A stretch of DNA of 64,000 bases from the NCBI RefSeq assembly GCF_900156625.1, contig NZ_FTOB01000004.1:62001-126000 (forward strand), given 5' to 3'. The notes under the pieces are model-generated. The model was not told the origin of the DNA. It worked only from the letters and a program-made list of their open reading frames with translations, and did no database searches. Made by a program: the position numbers and the translations under genes. The first letter of the stretch is position 1. The number at the start of each line of letters is the position of its first letter. Source of the stretch: Zobellia uliginosa (GTDB taxonomy: Bacteria > Bacteroidota > Bacteroidia > Flavobacteriales > Flavobacteriaceae). Shown in pieces: positions 1 to 8,153 of this stretch.

Positions 1-343
1 TAAACGCCGTACTTCCGTCAATATAAGTCATCACCCGCCAATAATCTCCGGTCTCGGTGCGGTGGTAACTATTGTCCTTATTCGATTTGACCAAGGTAAT
101 TTTAGTGTAATCGGTATCGTGCAAATAACGAAAGGCGTGATGGATGTTGTTCATTAGGCCGTCCACATCGGTAAAGACAAGATGGTTTACCCGTTGTAAT
201 ATGTATAAGGGTGTGGAAGCGTCAAAAACCAAAAAAGTATCATTGATCAAACCGTCGGTCAACGGTTTGATCAAATAATTCTTTTTGGGCACCGAAAAAT
301 GCCCTAATAGGGTGTTAAGCTTTTCCTGGGAATAGCTGTCCAT
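1..343 (-). CDS. Phosphotransferase-family sugar kinase (N-terminal part, cut by window edge)
   Basis: Read by eye from the reverse strand, starting at ATG 343-341. About 114 residues are visible and the frame runs off the window start. The N-terminus carries the motif INDTFLV followed by YILQRVNHLVF and a stretch that matches the APH/choline-kinase fold, in the style of NahK-like N-acetylhexosamine 1-kinases. Family knowledge: such kinases phosphorylate a free sugar at C1. The start codon overlaps by one base the stop of the upstream nucleotidyltransferase gene, so the two are co-transcribed. A kinase that makes a sugar 1-phosphate next to a nucleotidyltransferase suggests salvage of a free sugar to an NDP-sugar. 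The substrate cannot be told from this fragment. Confidence 0.75.
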   Translation of the reverse strand, partial: MDSYSQEKLNTLLGHFSVPKKNYLIKPLTDGLINDTFLVFDASTPLYILQRVNHLVFTDVDGLMNNIHHAFRYLHDTDYTKITLVKSNKDNSYHRTETGDYWRVMTYIDGSTAF

Positions 344-1233
344 TATTGTTTTGGCCAAAGTGGGGAAGGATACTTGCCGGCATCGGTTTTTTCTTGGAGG
401 TTTGCCACGGCCTTTTCACGGTCGCTGGCATAGGTGACTCCAAACCAGTCACCACCGGACGGTACAACTTTTACCTTTATTTCGCCGGCCTGCAACATTT
501 CTTGAACGGTCTTTGGAATATAAAGCTCACTTGTTGTGGCCAGGTTTTCATCGGCAAGAAAATTTCTGAACTCGCTTTCTATTTTTTCGAAAATCGATGG
601 CTGACATACCCAAAAGTTCATGCTCACCTGCTCGTCTCCCGTGTATTCGTTCCCAGAATCAAGGTCTAATACTTTGCCGTCCTTGGGTTCAAGTTTTAGG
701 CGTTCGTCAACAGAGACCAAATCGTCTCCGTTTACTTGGCAAACCCCTCTTGAAACGGAACCGTGTTCCGACAAGGTATCCTTTAAGGTGTATCCTACAA
801 GGGCAAACGTATTATCGTTATTGTGCTCACGTGCAAAATTTGCAGCATTGGCGTAGGCTGATTGTCCATAGAAATCATCGGCATTCAAAACGGCAAAAGG
901 TCCGTTGATTACGTTTCTGGCGGTCCAAACGGCATGGGCGGTACCCCAAGGTTTTTTACGCTCACCCGAAAAAGAACATCCTTCCGGTAAATCGGTAATT
1001 TCCTGTGCCAAGACATCTAGCTTGATGTTGGCGGGAATTCTTGGTCTTAAGTGGTCTTCTGCCAAAGAAACATTTTCCTTCTTAGTAATAAGTACTATAT
1101 GGTCAAAACCGTTTTTAAGGGCATCGTAAATGCCGAACTCCATTAAGAATTCCCCGTTAGGGCCTAAATCGTCAAATTGTTTTAGTTTTCCGTATCGACT
1201 ACCGCTACCAGCGGCCATTAATAATAAGGTCAT
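343..1233 (-). CDS. Sugar-phosphate nucleotidyltransferase
   Basis: 296 aa, GT-A/nucleotidyltransferase fold. The N-terminal signature MAAGSGSRYGKLKQ binds the nucleotide and AVLNADDFYG (about residues 114-123) holds the metal-binding aspartates. Expected reaction: NTP + sugar 1-phosphate to NDP-sugar + pyrophosphate, in the cytoplasm. It is the first gene of a two-gene unit with the overlapping kinase gene at 343. The pairing resembles in logic the AmgK/MurU salvage pair of cell-wall recycling, but similarity to MurU itself cannot be established here and the sugar is unknown. The family call is secure, the substrate is not. Confidence 0.85.
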   Translation of the reverse strand: MTLLLMAAGSGSRYGKLKQFDDLGPNGEFLMEFGIYDALKNGFDHIVLITKKENVSLAEDHLRPRIPANIKLDVLAQEITDLPEGCSFSGERKKPWGTAHAVWTARNVINGPFAVLNADDFYGQSAYANAANFAREHNNDNTFALVGYTLKDTLSEHGSVSRGVCQVNGDDLVSVDERLKLEPKDGKVLDLDSGNEYTGDEQVSMNFWVCQPSIFEKIESEFRNFLADENLATTSELYIPKTVQEMLQAGEIKVKVVPSGGDWFGVTYASDREKAVANLQEKTDAGKYPSPLWPKQ

Positions 1234-1432
1234 GTTTTTCTTTTTTTAGAGAGCCGCTAAAATAAGGTTTTCACATGAAAACTTGTAGGTCATTTCTATT
1301 TACATAACAATTTTTTGACATCTTGTGGGTTGCCGAGCTCTGGTGGTTCTATCGATCGAGGAGTGCTTGCCTTTGATGTTATATTTGAAAGGAGGGGCGA
1401 TACAGGACGCTTTGGCGTTATGGAAATTAAGC

Positions 1433-2401
1433 CTATTTTTTACGGGAAAGTCGTTTTTGGGCTTCCTCGAGAATTTCCATGACCCGCGTTTTTAGGCTTT
1501 CGGGCTCGAGAATTTCGGCATAATCGGCAAACATCAGATACCAACGGGGGAAACCGTGCTGCAGATCGGAAGTCATAAAGGTCATTACGACCTTGTCGGC
1601 CTTCCTTTCTTGGGAAACGAAACCATATTGTTTGCTTCCAACGGAAATATAACGGGCGATATCTTTATCTATGGAAATTACGATTTTGGTCTTTTCTTTT
1701 TCCGGATTTGTGTTCAGGTGCTCGTCGAGCGAGCCGTGTTCTAAGGTAAAGACTTGTTCGGTCCTTTGGATCTTGAGCATCCTGTCGGTTCTGAACTGTC
1801 GGTAATCAGACCTAAAATGACAATAGCCGAGCACATACCAAAAATTGTTTTCATGAAAAAGTCCTACCGGTTCAATAAACCGTTCCGTAGGATGTTCGGC
1901 ATTGAGCGAGTGGTACTTTAAAAAAACCTTTCTTTTTTCGGCTATACTTTCAAATAGGATTTCTAAGGCGTTCGGAATGTTTTCGTCAAAAGGTTTTTGT
2001 GAGGGGCCTATCAATACTTGCGACTCTAAGGTGCTGATCCAATCTTTTTCCTTTCCCCTCAAAACCGATTTTACCTTGTACATGGCCGACCGATGGTGCG
2101 AGCCTAAGGAGGAGTCGGTAAACTTTTGCATTAATTTTTCGGCCGCGACGAAGCTACTGGCCTCTTCACGGGTGAACATGACAGGAGGGAGGCGGTATCC
2201 TTCCATGATGGAATAACCTACACCGGCCTCACTTGAAATGGGCACCCCCGAAGCTTCTAGGGAACGGATGTCCCTATAAATGGTTCGTAAGCTGACATTG
2301 AAACGCTCGGCCAATTCTTGGGCCTTTACAATACGTTTCGATTGCAGTTGGATCAGTATGGCTACGATGCGGTCAAATCGGTTAATGGTATCCCATCCCA
2401 T
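1433..2401 (-). CDS. YafY-type HTH/WYL-domain transcriptional regulator
   Basis: About 322 aa from ATG 2401 (MGWDTINRFDRI). An open frame continues upstream to 2467, but the extra 22 residues are not typical of the family, so the internal start is preferred. An N-terminal winged helix (residues about 5-65, with LAERFNVSLRTIYRDI) is followed by a WYL domain around FWYVLGYCHFRSDYRQFRTDR and a WCX-like C-terminal part. WYL regulators bind DNA and sense small ligands or nucleic acids, but the ligand here is unknown. It stands alone between the nucleotidyltransferase gene and the lacI-type gene, all on the same strand with gaps, so its targets cannot be inferred from context. Confidence 0.85.
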   Translation of the reverse strand: MGWDTINRFDRIVAILIQLQSKRIVKAQELAERFNVSLRTIYRDIRSLEASGVPISSEAGVGYSIMEGYRLPPVMFTREEASSFVAAEKLMQKFTDSSLGSHHRSAMYKVKSVLRGKEKDWISTLESQVLIGPSQKPFDENIPNALEILFESIAEKRKVFLKYHSLNAEHPTERFIEPVGLFHENNFWYVLGYCHFRSDYRQFRTDRMLKIQRTEQVFTLEHGSLDEHLNTNPEKEKTKIVISIDKDIARYISVGSKQYGFVSQERKADKVVMTFMTSDLQHGFPRWYLMFADYAEILEPESLKTRVMEILEEAQKRLSRKK

Positions 2402-2549
2402 GAGTTTACGGTATAAATTCCAAAGATAATGTTTCAGGTGATGGCCTGAGTGGTTTCGGAATTTCATTCTGTACTATTTGCGGATTCATAGGAGCTAATG
2501 TTCCACAAAGAAAGGAAGGGGAGGTGACAAGGGTGTGTCAGTAGGGAAT

Positions 2550-3575
2550 TTAGGCCCTTAAGGAAGAGTCCCTGACGACGAGGGTAGTTTTTATTTCAAC
2601 GGTTTTGGTGACGATGTTGTTGGAAGGGCTGTCAATTTCGTCGATAAGGTATTTTACCGCCGTACGGCCAATTTTATCCCCAGGCTGATCGACTGTTGTG
2701 AGTTCGGGTTGAATGATCTTTGAACTGGCCGAGTTGCTAAAGCCTACTACGGCTATTTCCTCGGGTATTTTTATTTTAAACTTGTTTAGGGCCTTTATGG
2801 CGCCTATGGCCGCATCATCGGTAATGGCAAAGATGGCATCGGGACGTTTTTTCATGCTCAGGAGAATGTTGGTCAGTCGTCTACCATGTATAAGGGAGAT
2901 GTCTTCGGTGCTCAATATGATCTTTTCGCGAATGCGTATCCCATGGTGTTCCAAGGCACGGAGGTAGCCGGCGTAGCGTTTTTCGGAGTTGTATGAATTT
3001 TCGGTTTCCTTAATGATGGCAATGCGCTCTTTTCCCAATTCAATAAGGTGCTCCACGGCATTGAAGGCGGCTTCTTCCTCGTTGATGACCACTTGGGTGC
3101 AAGGGATTTTTTGAGACACTTTGTCGAATAGGACAATAGGTGCCCGGCTCAAGGTGCGAAGCACATCGTCTACTTTACTGGTTTTTCGGGCAAGCGACAT
3201 CAAAATGCCATCTACACCGAATTGGGTCATGGTATTGAGCATTTCGGTCTGTTTGGCCTCGCTATTGTTCGATTCTGAAATAATGACACGGTAGCCCTGT
3301 ATTTCGGCTTCCTCTAAAATCCCCTTTAGTATTGTAGAGGTAAAGTAATGCGAAATGTTGGGGACGATCACCCCGATGATATTCGTTTTTTGGGAACGAA
3401 AACTTCTGGCGAAGAGATTGGGCGAATAGTTCATTTGCCGGGCCAGTTTCTTTACGTTTTCCTTGGTTTTTTCATTGATGTCGGGGTGGTCGTTAAGGGC
3501 TCTGGAAACTGTTGAGATCGATAGGTTCAGGGCCAAGGCCAATTCCTTTAAGGTGGTATTGTGTCTTTTGCTCAT
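2550..3575 (-). CDS. LacI-family transcriptional regulator of the adjacent glycoside locus
   Basis: 341 aa. N-terminal LacI HTH (TLKELALALNLSISTVSRAL, residues about 8-27), hinge helix around YSPNLFARSFRS, then a periplasmic-binding-protein-like effector domain starting NIIGVIVPNISHYFTS. It binds DNA as a dimer and responds to a sugar-like effector. It is divergent from the TonB receptor gene at 3772, and the 196-bp gap carries a perfect LacI-type palindrome at 3648-3661. It is therefore the likely local regulator of receptor, GH63, symporter and glycerate kinase. Whether it represses or activates is not visible from sequence. Confidence 0.9.
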   Translation of the reverse strand: MSKRHNTTLKELALALNLSISTVSRALNDHPDINEKTKENVKKLARQMNYSPNLFARSFRSQKTNIIGVIVPNISHYFTSTILKGILEEAEIQGYRVIISESNNSEAKQTEMLNTMTQFGVDGILMSLARKTSKVDDVLRTLSRAPIVLFDKVSQKIPCTQVVINEEEAAFNAVEHLIELGKERIAIIKETENSYNSEKRYAGYLRALEHHGIRIREKIILSTEDISLIHGRRLTNILLSMKKRPDAIFAITDDAAIGAIKALNKFKIKIPEEIAVVGFSNSASSKIIQPELTTVDQPGDKIGRTAVKYLIDEIDSPSNNIVTKTVEIKTTLVVRDSSLRA

Positions 3576-3636
3576 AAAGTAAATTGGTATTGATTGTCAG
3601 TTCGGTACGCTTGTAGTTGTGATAAAATTAAGAATT

Positions 3637-3661
3637 GCAAACGTTACCGCAAACGTTTGCG
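3637..3661. promoter_or_regulatory. LacI-type operator
   Basis: The 14-bp perfect palindrome CGCAAACGTTTGCG lies at 3648-3661. A partly overlapping imperfect copy, GCAAACGTTaccGC, begins at 3637. This is the classical LacI/GalR half-site pattern with a central CG. It sits between the divergent lacI-type gene (start 3575) and the TonB receptor gene (start 3772). Confidence 0.8.
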
Positions 3662-3705
3662 TGTCATATTTGTAATTTTTTCGTCGAAATAGTATGATAT
3701 TCAGA

Positions 3706-3713
3706 TAGTTTTG
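3706..3713 (+). promoter_or_regulatory. Candidate -7 element of the TonB receptor promoter
   Basis: TAGTTTTG matches the Bacteroidota -7 consensus TAnnTTTG exactly and lies 59 nt before the receptor ATG. No well-spaced -33 TTTG is obvious. A weaker alternative, CATATTTG at 3664-3671, directly follows the operator. Confidence 0.45.
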
Positions 3714-3771
3714 ACTCTGTATTGATAAATTAATAACAACTCAAGTTAAAACAACTTAAAAAACTACGATT

Positions 3772-6450
3772 ATGAAAAAATTAGTTTTTGCGGTAATCGG
3801 TTTATTTTTGGGAACTGGTGCTTTTGCCCAGACAGAAATTTCCGGTGCCATTACGGACAGTGCTGGGGAACCCATCCCAGGAGCGAATATTATTATAGTT
3901 GGGAGTACCTCGGGTACGACATCTGACTTTGATGGCAACTATACCTTTTCAACCGACCTTGAAGGAAACCATGTACTTCGTATTTCCTATCTAGGTTTTA
4001 CCACTATAGATAAGCCGGTAGAGCTCAACAATACCGCTTTGACCATAGATGTTGTACTTCAAGAAGGAGGGCAACAATTAGACGAGGTGGTCTTGACCGC
4101 TTCCAGTACGTTTAGGTCGCAGAAGCAGGCGCCCTTATCGATCAGTTCGGTAAAAATGAAGGAAATTACCAAACTATCGGCCAACAGCCAAGCGGATATT
4201 CTTCGTAGTGTTCCTGGTATTACCGCTGAAGGTGGTGGTGGAGAAACCGCAACAAACGTATTTGTTAGGGGGCTTCCTTCAGGTGGGCAGTATGTGTTCA
4301 ACCCGTTACAATACGACGGTATGCCTTTAATGAGCACTTTTGGTCTAAACTCTTCGGCCCATGATGTATATGCCAGGCCCGATATTGGTTTTAAAGGGGT
4401 AGAGTTTGTACGTGGTGGTTCTGCAATTTTATATGGTGCAGGTTCTGTGGCCGGTATCATTAACTATACGAGCAAAACAGGGGACACCAACCCGGGTAAC
4501 ATCGTTAACTTGGAAGTTGCCAATATGGGACGGTTAAAGACCGACTTCTACAGTGGTGGCCAATTGGGTGGTGAAGATTCTAATACCTACTATGCTTTTA
4601 CAGGTTTTGTAAGGCATGATCGTGGCCCCATAGATACGGGTCTGCCTACAAAAGGGGTGCAGTTCAGGGCTAATATCAAAAAGAAATTTGACAAAGGTAC
4701 GTTTACCGTACATGGTCAATTCATAAATGATAAGGCCCAGTTCTACCTTCCGATACCTTTAAAAGGGGGAAGTAGGGAGCGTATAAACGGAAATGACGGT
4801 GAGCCCGTAGAGCAATTGTTGACCGGTGAATTGGCCAATACTTCCTTCCTTACACCAGGTGGAACTTACAACAGTCCCATTGCCGATGGTGTTTCTACCA
4901 CTGGCGGCTATCTTTTGGCCGATTTTGACTATAGATTGGCCGATGACCTAAGGTTTAAATCCAAAGTAAAATATGCCAACTACAAGCACAATTTTGCCCT
5001 CTATGTGGGAGGTGATGGAAACAACGGAAACCCTATTACCCTAGATAATTACGTAGAGAGCATCGCTCCAGGAAATCAAGGATATACGGCGAACTACCAA
5101 AGTGGAAACCCCAACCAACAAATAAACGGTTCCGACTTGGTTGTCGACAACCTGCATGTTGACCGTTTAAGGCCTATGACCGATTACTCGGGAGAGGCTT
5201 CTTTGACCAAAACGATAGAGACCATGAATGGTGGAAGTCACAACGTAACCCTAGGTACTTTTATCGCCCGTACCGAGGCGGAAGACGTCAATTACCAATA
5301 CCGCGTGCTTTCCGAATTCAATAACGCTCCAAGGTTGGTGAACTTGAGCTATGCCGATGCAGGGGGTAACAATGTTATTTATTCCGAAGGCGGATTGTAC
5401 AATCGTATCGGTCAAACCGCAAACAACTACCTGTCTCAAAACAGGTTGGCCTTTTATCTGACCGATGAGATGATTTTTGACCGATGGCGTTTTGATGTTG
5501 GTTTTAGATATGAGCATACCGATGGTGAAAACAGTAAAGGGGGCATTATGAGCGCAACGGTTTATGACAATCCTGAATTGACTACTGCATTAAGTGATGT
5601 TCAAACGGCAGATGGTAGTTTTATTCGGTCATCGATACAAGCTTCGGGATGGGCCGTTTCTTTTGCCGGTCTTTACGAATTGACCGATGCAACAAACCTG
5701 TACGCCAACTTCTCTAAAGGCTATTTCTTTCCGCAAATAAGGGGGTTTGCCCCGGTAGCGGGTATTTCCGAAAACGCATATGATCCTGAAAACATTATTC
5801 AGTTCGAGGCGGGGGCCAAATTTGGTACGCCTAAATTCTCTGGGTCGGTTGCCGCTTACTATGTAGCTTTAAAAGACAGAATTAAAATACAACAAGCCAT
5901 TGTTGGTGGCCAGTTGATAGATGAGACGCGTTCTGAGCAAGATACAAGAACTATAGGTTTAGAGGCTACGGGCGATTATGAAGTGGCCAGTAATTTCAAC
6001 CTTCGCGGTACAGTAACTTATCAAGGTCACGAAATCACGAAAAATACAGATTTTGATTTGGTGAACGGTACGTCTACCGAAGCCAATGTAGGGAACAAAT
6101 TGGCAAGGCAACCTAACTTTTTAGGATCTTTGGGAGCGTATTACGACAACAATAAATTCGACGCCAACTTTGGTGTGAACTACACTGGCAGCAAATACGC
6201 TTCCGATATCAATGATATAGAATTAGATGCTATTCCGATCGGTAGATTGGGAGCCGGTTACACTTTTGGGAAGCCAGAAGAAAACCAAACCGTCCGTTTA
6301 GGTTTTTCCATCTTTAATCTTTTTGACAGTGATGGTATTACCGAAGGAAACCCAAGGGCAGGTGCCGCCGGGCAGAGCGAATCTGAGTTCTTTGTCGGTC
6401 GTCCTATTCTTCCGAGAAGGTTCTTCTTGACGGCTACCTTCAATTTCTAA
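3772..6450 (+). CDS. TonB-dependent outer-membrane receptor
   Basis: 892 aa. Signal peptide MKKLVFAVIGLFLGTGAFAQ, then a carboxypeptidase-regulatory-like domain (about residues 22-100, with SAGEPIPGANIIIVGSTSGT), a plug domain (about 110-235, including QADILRSVPGITAEGGGG and VEFVRGGSAILYGAGSVAG) and a beta-barrel ending in the aromatic C-terminus RRFFLTATFNF. It takes a substrate across the outer membrane using TonB energy. No SusD-like partner follows, which suggests a small soluble ligand rather than a polysaccharide. It heads the locus with GH63, symporter and glycerate kinase under LacI-type control, so a glycosylglycerate or related osmolyte is the inferred substrate. The plug resembles FecA-type receptors, so a siderophore role is the alternative. 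Confidence 0.88.
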   Translation: MKKLVFAVIGLFLGTGAFAQTEISGAITDSAGEPIPGANIIIVGSTSGTTSDFDGNYTFSTDLEGNHVLRISYLGFTTIDKPVELNNTALTIDVVLQEGGQQLDEVVLTASSTFRSQKQAPLSISSVKMKEITKLSANSQADILRSVPGITAEGGGGETATNVFVRGLPSGGQYVFNPLQYDGMPLMSTFGLNSSAHDVYARPDIGFKGVEFVRGGSAILYGAGSVAGIINYTSKTGDTNPGNIVNLEVANMGRLKTDFYSGGQLGGEDSNTYYAFTGFVRHDRGPIDTGLPTKGVQFRANIKKKFDKGTFTVHGQFINDKAQFYLPIPLKGGSRERINGNDGEPVEQLLTGELANTSFLTPGGTYNSPIADGVSTTGGYLLADFDYRLADDLRFKSKVKYANYKHNFALYVGGDGNNGNPITLDNYVESIAPGNQGYTANYQSGNPNQQINGSDLVVDNLHVDRLRPMTDYSGEASLTKTIETMNGGSHNVTLGTFIARTEAEDVNYQYRVLSEFNNAPRLVNLSYADAGGNNVIYSEGGLYNRIGQTANNYLSQNRLAFYLTDEMIFDRWRFDVGFRYEHTDGENSKGGIMSATVYDNPELTTALSDVQTADGSFIRSSIQASGWAVSFAGLYELTDATNLYANFSKGYFFPQIRGFAPVAGISENAYDPENIIQFEAGAKFGTPKFSGSVAAYYVALKDRIKIQQAIVGGQLIDETRSEQDTRTIGLEATGDYEVASNFNLRGTVTYQGHEITKNTDFDLVNGTSTEANVGNKLARQPNFLGSLGAYYDNNKFDANFGVNYTGSKYASDINDIELDAIPIGRLGAGYTFGKPEENQTVRLGFSIFNLFDSDGITEGNPRAGAAGQSESEFFVGRPILPRRFFLTATFNF

Positions 6451-6495
6451 GAGGTATTTAAAATTTAGTTTGAGTTTAGTTTGTTGAATCCAAAG

Positions 6496-6536
6496 ACACA
6501 TTGGTGGTGGATTTGCTGCCAATGTGTTTTTATTTT
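6496..6536 (+). terminator. Intrinsic terminator between receptor and GH63 genes
   Basis: ACACATTGG (6496-6504) pairs with CCAATGTGT (6519-6527) and is followed by TTTTATTTT. It lies after the receptor stop codon and just before the GH63 start, so it probably attenuates transcription into the catabolic genes. It also argues against starting the GH63 frame at 6501, which falls inside the stem. Confidence 0.75.
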
Positions 6537-6545
6537 ATGCATGTT

Positions 6546-7856
6546 ATGAAAGAAAATTTAATCCATAGGGCAATTGACGTTTTAGACGCCAATTTTCAAG
6601 AAGGAGGGTTTACTATACCGAGTAAAGGACTTTATCCGTTTCAATGGAAATGGGATAGCGGTTTTATTGCCGTAGGCTTGGCCCATTACAATACGGATCA
6701 CGCAAAAAAGGAAATAGAGACCTTGTTGAACGCGCAATGGGATAACGGCTTTATACCGCACATTGTTTTTCATACAGATGACGATTCTTATTTTCCAGGC
6801 CATGATTTCCACAGGTCGGACTTACACCCGCTTTCCTCAAAGCGGTATAAATCTACAGGAATGACCCAGCCACCGGTTACCGGCTTTGTGTTACAGGATA
6901 TGTTGCGCATTGTAGACGATAAGGAAGATATGCTCGGTTTTATCAAAGGACAGATCGATAAGGTGTATGACAACCATGTGTATTTTTACGAAAACCGCGA
7001 CCCGCAAAACGAAGGTCTGGTATACATCTATCACAATTGGGAGTCGGGCACCGATAACTCTCCGGTATGGGACGATATTTGGGATACCATGAACCCGCCA
7101 GAATATACCTTCGAGCGAAAGGATACCACCCATGTCGATGCCTCGGAAAGGCCTTCGAAAAGAGAGTATGATCACTATTTGTACATTATCGATATTGCAA
7201 AACAAAACAATTACGATGATGCCAAAATAGCCGAATTATCACCTTTCTTGGTGCAAGATCCGTTATTCAACGCCATGCTCATCAAGTCGAACCAAGCGCT
7301 GATAGAGCTTTATGAAATGATCGGGGGGAATGATGATAAAATTACATACTTGAAAAAGAATCAAGAAAGAAGCATTACCGCTTTCAACCAGAAACTATGG
7401 GATACTGAATTGGGGGCCTATGTTCATTATGACCTGCGAAACAATACGCCCATACGCCATGTGTCTTCTTCTTCGTTTTCGCCCTTGTTCGCGGCTATCC
7501 CTAGTAAAGAAAGGGCCGAGGTTTTGGTCAATACCATGATGGAGCGCTTCGGAGGTGATGATAAATACCTCTGTGCCTCTTTTGACCCGACAGATGACCG
7601 TTTCAATCCTAGAAAATATTGGAGGGGTCCCGTTTGGATCAATATGAACTGGATGTTGTATCGTGGCTTAAGACAGTATGGGTACACTGATATTGCCGAG
7701 CGTGTAAAAAATGATTCGATCGAGCTTGTAGAGCGCGATGGTTTTTTTGAATATTTCGATTGTAGAAAAGACACCGGTGATGAAACAAGAAAAGGCTATG
7801 GAGGCGATAACTTCTCATGGAGTGCGGCCTTGGTCATCGATCTTTTAAAAAATTAA
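6546..7856 (+). CDS. GH63-type glycoside hydrolase, probable mannosyl-/glucosylglycerate hydrolase
   Basis: 436 aa from ATG 6546 (MKENLIHRAI). ATG 6537 is possible, while 6501 is excluded by the terminator stem. The (alpha/alpha)6-barrel signatures of GH63 are present: GLYPFQWKWDSGF near residue 28, HNWESGTDNSPVWDD near 163 (candidate general acid D170) and GFFEYFD near 400 (candidate base E402), followed by GGDNFSWSAAL. About 440 aa is the size of the mannosylglycerate and glucosylglycerate hydrolases, much shorter than processing glucosidase I. There is no signal peptide, so it acts in the cytoplasm on an imported substrate. The glycerate kinase downstream supports release of glycerate. The sugar (mannose or glucose) cannot be decided; trehalase-like activity is less likely. 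Confidence 0.8.
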   Translation: MKENLIHRAIDVLDANFQEGGFTIPSKGLYPFQWKWDSGFIAVGLAHYNTDHAKKEIETLLNAQWDNGFIPHIVFHTDDDSYFPGHDFHRSDLHPLSSKRYKSTGMTQPPVTGFVLQDMLRIVDDKEDMLGFIKGQIDKVYDNHVYFYENRDPQNEGLVYIYHNWESGTDNSPVWDDIWDTMNPPEYTFERKDTTHVDASERPSKREYDHYLYIIDIAKQNNYDDAKIAELSPFLVQDPLFNAMLIKSNQALIELYEMIGGNDDKITYLKKNQERSITAFNQKLWDTELGAYVHYDLRNNTPIRHVSSSSFSPLFAAIPSKERAEVLVNTMMERFGGDDKYLCASFDPTDDRFNPRKYWRGPVWINMNWMLYRGLRQYGYTDIAERVKNDSIELVERDGFFEYFDCRKDTGDETRKGYGGDNFSWSAALVIDLLKN

Positions 7857-8153
7857 ATTAGGGGTTTTTTGAAGGTTTGGGAGTGCGGAATTAAAATGTG
7901 TGGGGAAATCTATTTTTTCCTTCTGTTGGGTGACGATTATGGGGCTTTTCGGCTCCCAAACTCCCTTTGAAAACGATGTAGAATGCCATTTTTGGGAGGT
8001 TAAACACTTATATTTGATGTAAGCCCCCCTGTTTTTAGTAGTGCAATAAAGGAGCGTAGATGACCAAGAAATGTTGAAAGGGACAGTTCCGTAGAACATT
8101 CAGCTAATTGGATGGGTAGGAGATAACATACCAAACCAAAAGTAAAATTACTC
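7857..8153. other. 297-bp gap before the symporter gene with three copies of an 8-bp element
   Basis: No gene is seen. TTTGGGAG occurs at 7876-7883 and 7991-7998, and its complement CTCCCAAA at 7953-7960. The middle copy can pair with either outer copy, giving two mutually exclusive stems. TATATTTG at 8009-8016 matches the -7 consensus and could start a separate transcript for the symporter and glycerate kinase. Confidence 0.45.

Noticed and set aside
6501-6545. Upstream start for the GH63 gene
   Set aside because: It lies within the stem of an intrinsic terminator and the added residues are not seen in the family.
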